Shown here: positions 32,814 to 43,232 of the stretch, in pieces
How the letters are laid out: each line of letters opens with the position of its first letter
Numbering within the stretch: position 1 is the stretch's first letter
Assembly: GCA_905221605.1 (NCBI GenBank)
Contig: CAJNDS010002189.1
Span: 1-64,000 of the forward strand
Source of the DNA: Symbiodinium natans
Taxonomy: Eukaryota > Sar > Dinophyceae > Suessiales > Symbiodiniaceae
Direction of reading: 5' to 3'
DNA: 64,000 bases
Translations under genes and position numbers: made by a program
Notes under the pieces: generated by a model
Seen by the model: the letters and a program-made list of their open reading frames with translations, nothing else
Told to the model about the DNA's origin: nothing
Database searches by the model: none

Positions 32814-33837
32814 AAGGGTTTTAGGGCTTCAGGTGACTAGGGCTTGTATGGTCAAACGACGTCAATGAATTAGCAACCCGGATTGCGAGCATCAGATTAC
32901 GTTCAGCTCCCCCCCCCCCGCGGAAAACTATTGCACCAGAAGCAGCCCTTAAAGGCAGTAAAGTGCGAGTCTACATCCTTTCGTCCGCCATGGACTAAGA
33001 TTCTTGTCTTTTCGCTCGTGGGGGCAGCAAAGGAGGCAGCCTAATGGGGCCCATGCAAACGCAAGCCCGGAAGGTCGCATGGGCCTCGGAGATTGCAATT
33101 TGGAAGGTGATGGTTCCTCCAGAGGCCCATGAGATATGTGGGCAAGGAGATGCGAGGGCTCGCATCACGTTGGACGGCCAACAGGAGCGGTAGAACTTCC
33201 ATTGTGTACAGCCTGGTCCAGGCAGCACTGTCAGGCAACATCCAGGCAGGCGGTGATCCTGCCGGCCTTCTTGAAGGCCAAGTTGCTCCACAGGTACTCT
33301 GTGGCCCCCTGCCAAGGCAGTGGGTGCATATTCTCCACATATAAGTGTCCACAACCAGGGAGGAGAAGCACCATCGAGTTGGCTTCCCCTGCATCGCTTG
33401 GCCGGGATACAACAAAGGGGAGGGTTGAACTGCCATGGCTCGCGGTGATCCAAGTGTTTTCACGCCCAGCTACGAGCGGAGGGGCGACCAATGGAGGAGG
33501 CTGCAGGGTCTCCAGGCCAAGGGGCTCTTGCAATGCCATGGCGAAGAAGGAGCAGCCCACCCAATTGATGGGGCAAGGTAGAGGAAGACTGGGCAGTCTT
33601 GCCTGAGAGCCGTGCCGTCCAGTGCAAAGAATGTCACACAACAACAGGCTTGCTCCCAACTTCCCCTGACTCAGCTCCCTTCAGTTGGAGACTACATCAG
33701 CAGTAAAACATGATCAATGGCTACAACTGTCCAAATCGGTCAAGACAACAGCATGACATTACAGGGATGCCACATGACCATGGAGAACGACAGATGTACC
33801 AGGCCGCCGTTTGTTCCGTATTCGCACAAAGTCAGCA
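32814..33837. other. Intergenic region with one weak minus-strand ORF
   Basis: A minus ORF at 33231-33659 contains coding-like sequence (SMVLLLPGCGHLYVENMHPL, TEYLWSNLAFKKAGRI) and ends at a stop, so it could be a terminal exon. A plus ORF covers the same DNA. No family recognised. A C-run lies near 32911. Confidence 0.35.
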
Positions 33838-34075
33838 TTAGATGTCGCTATCCGAATGCCGATTGTCCTCAAGCAGATGCATGGTCTCGTCATCTAAATG
33901 CTCGAGAATGTCGGTAGCAATACGTTCATCGAGGAAACACGCCACCCACTTCAGAATGACGGCATTATCATTGGGGACAGCATCGGACATCGCCTGCAAA
34001 AGCAAATTGACTTTGTCAGTGAAACGCCATGCAAGCAAAAGATGCTGCTCCAAATGTGCTTTTATGAGGTAAATT
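33838..34075 (-). CDS. Possible 3' exon of a minus-strand gene
   Basis: The open frame reads LIKAHLEQHLLLAWRFTDKV, then NDNAVILKWVACFLDERIAT and LEHLDDETMHLLEDNRHSD before TAA at 33838. The composition is convincingly protein-like and helical, but no family comes to mind. It lies next to the 5' boundary of the plus-strand copia element, which may have inserted into this gene. Confidence 0.35.
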
Positions 34076-34123
34076 GGAAAATCTTCCTGGCTGTGCACAA
34101 TGATTGGCCTGGCCCAGGCTTAA

Positions 34124-36833
34124 AAGGGCATTCTGCTGTGGTTTGGTCAAGCAGGTCAGACAACTTCGCGACCTCAGGAAGCACCGAACCCCTTTGAGTC
34201 CCCTCCGGCAACTCCTGCTCAAGCGCAGGCTTCACCAGCGGGCAGTCAGGCAGGGGGAACTTTGCCCACAGCCAGCGGTGGAGGAGCCGAGACTGGGTTT
34301 CAAGCCATCGTGTTGGAAATGCTACGTCAGCAGTCCACACTTGAGCTCTTGCGTCAGCAAGGGCAGGCTACTCAACAGAACCAGCAGTTGATAGCTGCTC
34401 TCATGAGACGCATGGACTTAGAAGAGAAACGCCGAAACGAGGCAGAAGAGAAGGCCGCTGAGACTGCTAAGTTGGTTGCTGAAGCTGCAGCTAAAGCCAA
34501 GACTGCCGACCCGTTTTCTGGACCTGGTGCCACAGCAGCGACGGGGTCGTCTTCGTCTACTTCTTTTAGTGGTGGGTCCACTCTTCAGAACCGAGCGGAG
34601 AAGTACCTGCCGCCTTTGCCATTGCTGGAGCATCAAGGCATGAGCAAAGGACGCATGCGAGAAGTGGAAACGTGGCATGGCTATGTGGAGACTTTGAGCT
34701 CGTGGTTGGCTTTGCAAGACGAGTCTTTCGTTCGGGAGCTTCAGCTGTGTGTGAAGGTGAAACACGAGATACTCCAGAAGGATCTCAGTGTGGAAGTTGC
34801 AGCGCGGAGCGCTAAGCTGTTTTACTACCTGACCCAAGCCCTGGCAAAGTGGGAAAGGGGTCTGGAGTTGCTACGCTCTTGCTCGAAGCGACAGGCTTTG
34901 AGTGCCTGTGGGTACGAGGCCATGCGCACCATCACACAGCAGTGCAGCATAGTATCCCGCATGGAAGCCGTCTTCGTACGTGACCAGTGTTTGAAGTTGC
35001 AGCACACGTGCCAACATATTCGGCGACCTACTGACCTCATTAGGCACCTTGAAGATGAGTTTTCTCGGTCTGAGGCAAAGCTGTCGAATTTCCCTGAACT
35101 TCTTCTGTCAGAGGCTGATCGGTGCAGTATCCTTTTGCAAGCGGTGAATACCGAGCTTCGTCAATACGTTGTCTTGCATGGGAAGAGCAACGACTGGAAC
35201 TCATTGTGCAGCAGTCTGAAGTACTACGAAGAACAGCTTCGACTATGTGAGGCTCCAGGTGGAACGTCTCGATCCCTCAGTGACACGTTGTGTGATTACT
35301 GCGGGAAACGGGGACACCAAGCCGAGAAATGCTGGCAGAAGCAAAGGGATGAGAAGGCCCGTGGTGGTGGAAGTCCGGACAAAGGCAAGGGCGACCATGG
35401 AAAGGATCGAAAGAAGCCTAAAGACAAAGGAAAAGGGGACCGAAATCCCAAAGGTGGGGGAACTCCAAAAGGTGGAGGAACGCCGCGGGGAGGTGGAACT
35501 CCTCGGAGCGAGCACGGGGACAAGAGCCCCAAAGGGCGCGGAAAGGGCAAGGAGAAGTCGAAGAAGAAGAAAGGAAAAGGGAAAGGCCGTTACTTGGGTG
35601 AGCCCGAATCGGAAGCAGACTCTGGGGAAGCCACTTTGATGGCTTTGGGTTTTTCTGGAGTGCGGGAAGCTTCGGCCGAACCTTCTCTTCCTCCTCGTGT
35701 TCTGAACGCGCCTGAAGAGGTGAAGCCGGTAGGCACCGTAGTTGGAGAGTCAATGGGGGCCTTAGGCTCGAAGTTTTCTCAAAGAGGAAACCTCTCTCAG
35801 ATGTGCTCGCACCTAGGGGTTAGCCCGAGGGATGTTTGGTTGGTTGATAGTGGGGCTACGTGCCACATAGTTTCCAACCAGTTTATCTCAGGATTTCGTG
35901 TGGTGAAGACACACGACAAGGCAGCCAGTCTGTTCAACGCCTCTGGAGGTTCGATCGACGTTTCGTCTGTGGTCGATATCGAAGTCTACTTCGGTGATGT
36001 TCTTCTGAGACTCGGGGAGGTGTTGGTGGCTGATGTCGGGTTTAACGTCCTCTCTCCATGGTGTGGGGCGGAATTGGGTTGGAAGACCTATCTGTCCAAA
36101 ACGGGGTCCCGAATGTACAAAGGGAACAAGAAGAGTATCAAGTTGGTTGGTCACAATCGGGCCTGGTGGGCGTTTAGTGGGGGAAAGAAGTCTAAAGCCT
36201 CCTCCAAGAAAGGGGCGGCGGGGCCTAAAGACATGGAACTTGATTCACTAAAGGACACTGTTGTGCCAGGATCTGAGGTTCCTATCCCCTCAGGACAGCG
36301 GACCGCTCCCAGGAGCATCTTGAAGAAAGGAGGAAAGAGCCTGCATAAGGTCGATGAGCTCGATGATGAGCAGTGTGGCCGACACGCTTTGTCTTCAACT
36401 CCGTTTTCGTTTCTCCTTCGAGGGTTTAGGTCTGAGATCTTCAATCCCGAAAGTCCTCTGGGAAAGCCCAAAGTTCCCTCAAGTTGTCCAGAAAGTCCTC
36501 AAGAAGAGCTTGTTTTCGACAAAAATCTTAGGAAACAGCATGACATGTGTGGCTTGACCTCGATTAGGAAGCAGCATGACATGTTTGGCTTGAACTTGCA
36601 CTTGATTTTTGAGCTTGGATTGAATTGCTTGAGCATGTTGCTTTGGAACCTTGGGAAGATACATGCTTTGGAGCTTGCTTTGCGTGGGTGCATCATGTTT
36701 TTCATGGGGTGTTTTTCGCTTATGCAAGGGATTGGAGCGCCTTTCGGAAGCGCACGAAGGAACAGATCCGGAGCTCTGAGTGTTTTGGTTCTAGTAGCCT
36801 TTTGCTTTTGTTGCTCGGAGAGCAATACGATCC
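34124..36833 (+). CDS. Copia Gag-protease polyprotein
   Basis: The frame is open from 34124 (after TAA); the first ATG is at 34319 (MLRQQSTLELLRQQ). Numbering from 34262: a Gln/Glu-rich coiled coil (residues 20-80), a capsid-like helical region (about 115-335, e.g. FVRELQLCVKVKHEILQKDL), a zinc knuckle CDYCGKRGHQAEKC at 344-357, a Lys/Gly-rich basic linker (365-450) and a retropepsin active site VDSGATCHIVS with Asp529. The fold continues through DVGFNVLSPW. A hydrophobic Leu/Cys-rich stretch (ELGLNCLSMLLWNLGKIHAL) encoded by the first TTGAGC-rich spacer follows. The frame stays open to 37183, but beyond about 36834 it is a shadow of the next ORF. Confidence 0.88.
36536..36833 (+). repeat. 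Spacer 1: CATGTTG/CTTGAGC-rich sequence
   Basis: G/T-rich sequence with AGCATGACATGT, TTGAATTGCTTGAGC and GAGCTTGCTTTG. It shares the 15-mer TTGAATTGCTTGAGC with 38759-38773 and resembles 39139-39215 and 43280-43470. It separates gag-protease from the accessory ORF. Confidence 0.55.
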
Positions 36834-36836
36834 ATG

Positions 36837-38568
36837 ATGGGTGGCTCTCAGAGTGTCACGCCGGAAGTGGAGGTGGAAGCCTCTGGGCCTACGATAGAGG
36901 ACCCAGTTGGTGGAGAGGCGAGTGTTTCGCCAATGGTGGGCCCGTCGCTGGAGGAGGTGACGGTCCAGGAGCCAATTGGAGAGAAAGAGGTTCCATCAGC
37001 GGCTTCCTCGGGGGAAGTTCTTTTCCGTCATCCGGATCGGGAGGTGCCTTCGCCTACCGACTCCGAGAATTGGGGGCATTGGCGTCCCCTTGCGGCGGAC
37101 CCCGTGGAGCTTGGAGATTCCGATGTGCCGAGGATTACCCCGGTGGACACCACGCAGACCATCCATTCCGGGACAACACCTGACGGCCTTGCATCATGCT
37201 TTGCTTTTCGATATGAGGAGGAGGATTGCCGAGGCTGCCGAGCTTGGGGTCCATTTGTACCCCGAGCCTGGGGAACCAATGCCCCAGCTTTCCCATTATT
37301 ATGGGCCCCCAGCAGACCCAAGTGCCATTTACGATTCCCTCGCCATGGCCGGGACCATTGGCGAGGCCTATGTGGTGCAGCAGCTGGGGTCTCCGGCGAT
37401 TACTCGCCAGATCTTTGGTGGGTCTGCAACTTTGGTTCGTCCCAGCGAATATGCAGCCCCGACTCCGTGGCACTCGGTGCTTCCACGGTTTCCGGAAGGT
37501 CCACATCCACCACAGGTACTTCCCGAACCTGTGCAAGAAGAGGGTCGCCGTCCCAAAAGATTTCGGGAGGTGGCCACCTCCACTGTGGATCAAGACGTGG
37601 CTGCAGAAGAGCGCCTCCATCTTCTTCTCCAAGGCAAAGGCCTCTTCGAATGGGGGCTGAGGCCCCACGACGTCCTGTCAGCCATAGACAGGCTGGGCGT
37701 CGTTACCAAGGGCGCTGGAGGGCGCAACGATCGCCGAGAGCGCGAATGCTCCATAAGCGCAATGGGGTATCTTCAGCGGCTCCTCATCTGCTTGCGCGCC
37801 TTTATCAGTGCAAAGGCGGGGGAACGCCCGTTGTTGGCCCTTCACGAGCCGCGTCTCTTCGAGGGACCGCGCTTTACGCGGTATCGCGACGAACGTGTCG
37901 CGTGGGGCGAGCTCACTACGAGTTTGAGGCTTCGAACGGATGCTGCATTACAGTCGAAGGAGGCCAGCAATGCCCGCAGGGCCGCGCGAGATTCGCGCAG
38001 GAGGTTGAAGCCGAAGGCCCGTGCTGGTCCTGGTGGGTCTACATCAGACGATTCGAGCTCCACCTCCATTTCGGCCGACGAAGACCTCCATGGCGAAGGC
38101 CCCGAAGAGGCGCTGAGATTTTGCTTGAAGTGCCGGGAGGACAATATCTCAGTCCAAGAGGCCCTTTGCCTCCCTACGCCAGAGACGGCACCACCACCGA
38201 TGGTGAAGCAAGCAGGAATGGGTGGTCGAGATCCTCCAGCTCCACCAATGGTTCCGGGAACTTCGGCTGCAACTCCGGGCCACCACGACGACGGGGATAT
38301 GCCCCTGGAGCCACCTTCTCCGGCTTCAACAGCCCCACCTGGGGATTCCATCGGCCGCCTTCTTCTTGGTCTTGGACAGACGGGCACGGAGCGCTCGTTC
38401 GTTCTTCCGCCGCCGCCACCGGCGGTAAAGGCGATGCCACGCCCCGCTTCGGGGCCCTCCATGCCAACGGTTCCCGAATCGGGAGCCCCATCTTCCAGCA
38501 GCTCGGCCAATGTCCCCAGTTTCGATGCGGTGGTGGCCGCCGCAAAAGAGACGATCAAGAAGGGATGA
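36837..38568 (+). CDS. Accessory ORF of the plus-strand copia element
   Basis: Coding starts at ATG 36837 (or 36834) as MGGSQSVTPEVEVEAS, which fits the N-myristoylation pattern (Gly2, Ser6). It is acidic for about 115 codons, then must change by +1 near 37160-37230 to the frame that reads MRRRIAEAAELGVHLYPEPG, YVVQQLGSPAITRQIFGG and FRYRDE-like/RYRDERVAWGELTTSLRL and ends at TGA 38568 (SFDAVVAAAKETIKKG). The second half is Pro/Ser-rich (PPMVPGTSAATPGHHDDGD). The other open frame over 37230-38560 is an Arg/Gly/Trp-rich shadow. No family recognised. Copia elements normally have nothing between protease and integrase. Confidence 0.55.
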
Positions 38569-38717
38569 AGGGGATCCAGAACCGTGGGCCCGGCTTGGAA
38601 TGTATCATAGCTTTCTTTTCTGTTCGGGATGGAGTCCTGGACTACGCCTACGCGGCGCACCGAATTTCCTTTCGAGAAGAAAACAAGGATGTGAGTGCGT
38701 GGTTTCGTTTTCTTGAA

Positions 38718-38792
38718 ACACATGTGAGGCATGAGTTGTTTGAGCTTGCTTTGCCGCTTGAATTGCTTGAGCTTGAGCTTGCTTGTGCCCGA
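38718..38792 (+). repeat. Spacer 2: CTTGAGC-rich sequence
   Basis: CACATGTGAGGCATGAG followed by TTTGAGCTTGCTTTG and TTGAATTGCTTGAGC. Related to spacer 1. It lies between the accessory ORF stop and the membrane segment. Confidence 0.55.
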
Positions 38793-38891
38793 AACCCCTT
38801 TGAAACACACCAAATCCCAAACCTTAACTTCAACCCCAACCGAACCACCGCCAGCCTATACAGGAATGGTCTTGGGCCAGGACTGGATGTC

Positions 38892-39230
38892 ATGGCCATC
38901 GTGGCCGTCTTGGGCTTCTGCAGTCTCTTGGGTGGTCTAGTGTTTTGGGGGTTCCACGTCTTGTTTGTCGAGTTTAAAAGGTGTTCCGTTGGAGAAAAGG
39001 ATCGTAAGGTCTTTAGAGTGAGGCCGCGCAGGAAGGGCTGCAGTGTTAGGATCTTCTGTGGGGACCACTGGGTCCGAGTGCCTAGCTATAAGCAGTTTGT
39101 CTTGCGTAGGAAGGCCCCAAAACCCCAAACACGTACACGTTGCATGTTGAGCATGTTGTTTTGCAAGGCTTGCAGTGTGCTTGGGAGTGTTTGTGCTTGG
39201 CTTGGTGTGCTTGATCTTGTTGAAGAGGGC
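38892..39230 (+). CDS. N-terminal membrane segment of the pol frame
   Basis: In frame with the integrase-RT polyprotein. From ATG 38892: MAIVAVLGFCSLLGGLVFWG plus FHVLFVEFK form one strong hydrophobic helix, followed by a basic region (KVFRVRPRRKGCSVRIFCG, VRVPSYKQFVLRRK). Spacer 3 (39139-39215) ends it. It could be a separate small protein or the N-terminus of Pol. The next ATG candidate for Pol is about 39143. No homologue comes to mind. Confidence 0.4.
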
Positions 39231-42200
39231 AATGATGAGAGCCCGCCGGCGAGCAGTCCATTAGTGTGTCATCTGCGGATGATGCACAGAGGACTGCCAG
39301 TGCCGGGACAAGGGACTAAAGCTGAGCCCTTTGATTTGGAAGCTCCTCGTGGTGGGGAGCCCGGGTCTTCGTCTTCAAGGGTCCCCGAAGGGGTTCCGTC
39401 ACCGTCAAGTCCCGATTACGAGCCTTCTGAGGTTTCTGAGAGACCCCCCAAGCCTCCAGAGAATCCACCGGAACCACCGGACAGTGGAGAAGAAGGATCT
39501 TTTAGGATTCCGTTGTCCTCAACCGCCTTGTATCATCATCGTGCTCAAGGCCATTTCCCTTATGATTCCAACTGTGACTCATGCTGTTCGTCGAAGGGTC
39601 GTGTCCCCGCGCGTCGCTTGCGTCGCCGTCTGCAAAAAGAGAATCAGACTGTTGGTCTTGATTTTTTCTTTTTCGGCAAGCTAAGAGTCCTGTTGATGAC
39701 GCACCTGGGTTCCAGGTATACTGTCAGTCTGCCCGCACCGAACCTCGAAGATCCACAATTGCTTGCTAACATCAACAGAGTGCTGCGTGAGATGGGACTG
39801 GTAGGCAAAGCCGTTACGTTTCGAATGGATCAAGAAGGATCTATTATTGCTTTGGCTGAAAGACTGAGTAGGTCCCGAAACTGCCCCCACAGCGCAACCA
39901 TTGTTGATGTGGTTCCAGGATATAGGCCACCAGCCAAAGGCTCGATAGAACGACAAGTTGAATCGGTACGCCAAGGCTTCTGGGCTGTGTGGTTGGACTT
40001 GGAGCACCAAATTGCTCTCAAGAAGTTCCCTGGTCAAGATGCAGAGCTGGGAAAGTACCAGCTTCCCTTAGGGGGTCTCTTGTGGCAAGCCTGTGTGTTC
40101 TATGTGTCGAGGTGTTACAATCTGTGGTCCTCGAGCCACAGTGACTCCACCACCAGCATTGATTTGCTGCACGAGGAAATAGTTCACCGAACTAGAACGC
40201 TTCCCTTTGGTTGTGTGGTTCAGGCAAAAGTTAGCAAGTCGAAGGCGCATCTTGCTAAATACAGGGGAGCGAAAACAGTCAAGGCTGTTTACTTAGGACC
40301 CGTGAACGCACGAGGTGGAGGGATCTTCGCGGCCCCTTTTGGTAGTACGGAGATTGACGTATTTCCGACCGGAAGAATCATTGATGGAGCGTGCGAGGTG
40401 GGAACTGTCGAAGGCCTCGCTGTTGCGCAGTCTTTGGTTCTTGATGGTAAAGACCCAGAACGGCCTGTCTTGTATGAACCCGAAGGTGTTGATGATGGGA
40501 ATGGTCCTGAAGATGAGGTCATGGAAGGTGGTGTTGGTCCTTTAAATGAAGAAGACGAAGAGATGATTGCTGACGATACCTATGCTCCCGTAAGTGCCCC
40601 GGCGGAAGAAGGTGAGGCAGGGATCCTGCCTGATGAGGGGGAAAACATGGAGGACATGGAGATTGATTGGCTTTCGAATCACTTCTTGGAGTCTTTGTAC
40701 CAAGGACCTGACCTTCGAGCTACCTCACAGGAGGTGGCTGACTCGTTTACCTTGAAATTCGGAGGAAGTAGGGTCAAGTGTCAGGTACCACGAAATGCGG
40801 TCTCTGAAACATCCGGAGAACAGTTGGATCCGAGCCTTTTGTATGCCTCAATGAAGTTGGAACTAGAGGAACTCGAGTCGTTCGGAGTAGGAAAGGTGAT
40901 CTCTGAAGATGAGGCCCGGAAGTCCGCACGTGAGAGCGGCAGGCGGGTACTTACCAGTCGGTGGGTCAACACGGTCAAGCGTAAAGGGCTGTACCGGTCA
41001 CGTCTGGTAGTAAGAGATTATGCTTCGATGGGAGGCACGACCTTGTCTGAAGGTATCTACAGCCCGACTACGAGTTTGGAGGGATTGCGGCTTCTGTTGG
41101 CACTGCTTTGTCGAAGAGGTTCAGTGTTGAGCTGTGACGTGAGCGTTGCTTTTATGCATGCAGCAGTGTCAAGGCCTGAGTACGTAGAGCTTCCGAGTAA
41201 CGTGAGTATTGCGGACTCTAAAATCCCTCAAAAGGCCGGAAACAAGAAGGTGTATCTTCGATTACACAAAGCCATGAACGGACTGAGATCAGCACCGCTT
41301 TCTTGGTATAAGGAGCTGAGTTCGCACTTGGAGCAGAGCGGATTCCGTCCGAGCTTGGACCCGACGATATACCGCAGGAAGACCTCCAAGGGTCTGACGC
41401 TGGTCCTCTTTTATGTTGACGATTTGTTAATCTACTCTGAGGACCCCTCCGAAGGGAAGAAGGTTTTCGAAGATCTACAGAAACGCTACAAGCTGAAACT
41501 GACTGGTGAGCTTCATGAGAATTGTGCGGGAGAAGTATCCTTTCTAGGACGGCGAATCTTCAGGAATAAGGGAGAGAAGCGAGTCTATTTTGGACTGGAC
41601 GCTAAGTATTTGGATTCCTGCTGTGAAGAGTATGGGATAACCAAACCGAACCCCAAGCTTCCGTCATTGGAGAAGCGCTACTCTGATCTCATTAAGAAAG
41701 GCCAAACCGAAAAGATCAGTCCAGCTGCTCACGAGAAGTACCGTAGAACCTTAGGGCGTCTAGCATGGGCTGCCCTCTCCAGACCAGATTTGCAGTTCTG
41801 CTGCGGAGTTTTGGGGCGTCATCAGTCGGCCCCTGACGAGGCAGCTGAAACATGCATGAGGGATGTTCTCAAATGGGTCAAAGGTCTTCCGCATAAGGTT
41901 CAGGTGTTTCCGTCGACTCGGGAGATCCTGGAAGACGATGCGGATCCCCAAGCGGTATCGTGCTTTACGGACGCAAGCTGGAGCCTGAATTCTGTTAGCG
42001 GTGGTGTGATTACTTGGGAAAACTGCTGTTTAAAGACGTTCAGCAGGAAGCAGTCCACCACAGCCCTTTCGAGCGCCGAGAGTGAGCTTGCGGCGCTTAC
42101 TGAGATAGCCAGGGAAGGTTTGTACATTGCTCTCTTGACGGAGACCATCTTGGAGGGCATCCCGAAGGACCGGGAAACGGGGTACTACCTTCTTAAGGGG

Positions 42201-42480
42201 TATTCGGACTCTGAAAGCGCTGTGTCCATTTCCAAAATGGGGACATTGTTGAGGAAGGTCCGCCATATTGAGTTAAGAGCCGCTTTTCTCCAGGAACTTG
42301 TCCAGCTTGGAAGATTCACGATTGAGCACATACCAGGTGCTGTCAACCCGGCAGATGCTCTAACAAAAAACCCAACTAACGACAGTTTGGTCAGTTTGTG
42401 CGAGGCTTGTGGCCTCATTCCGGAACCAGTCCATTGGAAAGAAAAAAATTCCGGAACCAGCGTTTCTGTCACGTTTAAAG
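39231..42480 (+). CDS. Copia integrase, reverse transcriptase and RNase H
   Basis: One uninterrupted frame. A Pro/Glu-rich leader, then the integrase zinc site HHRAQGHFPYDSNCDSCCSS. The catalytic triad is complete: Asp at 39660 (GLDFFFF), Asp at 39828 (RMDQEGS), Glu at 39948 (GSIERQVE). After an acidic linker RT begins with SRWVNTVKRKGLYRSRLVVR, then CDVSVAFMHAAV, NGLRSAPLSWYKEL and YVDD at 41412-41423. RNase H has CFTDASWSLNSVSGG, LSSAESELAA, GYSDSESAVSISK, KVRHIELRAAFLQ and the end motif GAVNPADALTKNP near 42340. All catalytic residues I can check are present, so this copy may be functional. It copies element RNA and integrates the cDNA. Confidence 0.93.
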
Positions 42481-43232
42481 AGCCCAATAAACCAGCAGAT
42501 GAAGTCTGCGAACTGAACGTCCCTGTTTCTTGGCGAGCCGCAGCAGAGAAGGTAGCAAGGAACCAGGCTTCTTATGTTGTGGTTGAGCTCTGCTGTGAAG
42601 AAGGAAGCTCTTTGTCAAAAGCTTGCTCGAAGAATCCTCGGATCGCGTATTTTGGAGTGACGAAGAAAGTGGATCTGTTAAGTGAAAACGGATACCAGCT
42701 TCTCAAAGAAGTCTTTAGCGTGTTACTTCAGGAAGGGGTGAAGGTGTATGCGCACTTGTCTACGCCGTGTTCGGCTGGGTGCGGACTTCGTCATTTGAGA
42801 TTTCGAAAAGGTGGACAGTCCTACGCCAGGTGGCGGGAGTCTCTTTTGGTCCACAAGAGGTCTTGGCGAAGGATTTGGAACCTTCTCCGTCCGTACGCGA
42901 ACTGTCCGCGTCTTCTTCTTTCTCACGAGTGGCCAGCTAGATCTGACTTGTGGAATGAAACGGTCTTTAGGTCTGTAAGTCAACGTCTTGGTCTTGCGAA
43001 GGGATGTGTCGTCGATCGCTGTTGCTTCGAGAAGGGTTCTGAAAGAGCCTGGAAGAGATGGTGGTTTTGTAGTAACTCTTCGAATTTCATCAACAGTATG
43101 GCTAGGAACCGCTGTGATGAGAGCCACCAACACATCCACCTTCAGCTCCCGGCGTCAGGTGTGTACCCTGAGCTGTTAGGAGAAGAAATGCTGAAGGGTG
43201 CAAGACGAGCTATGGAAGAAGACAGGACTTGA
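42481..43232 (+). CDS. C-terminal methyltransferase-like domain of Pol
   Basis: It continues the RNase H frame without a stop, about 250 aa. VVVELCCEEGSSLSKAC (42574-42624) looks like an AdoMet-binding motif I. STPCSAGCGLRHL has a Pro-Cys (Cys at 42768-42770) in the position expected for motif IV of C5-cytosine methyltransferases. SHEWPARSDLW (Glu at 42927-42929) could stand for motif VI. Late segments are VDRCCFEKGS and RWWFCSNSSNFI. Cytosine methyltransferases are known in some eukaryotic retrotransposons, including dinoflagellate ones, but this sequence is too diverged for me to call one firmly. It might instead be another Rossmann-type domain. It ends at TGA 43232. Confidence 0.5.

Noticed and set aside
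37230-38565. The long pol frame as one 2132-aa protein from 36834
   Set aside because: In this stretch that frame is Arg/Gly/Trp-rich shadow sequence; the accessory ORF frame is the protein-like one, and Pol more likely begins near 38892 or later.
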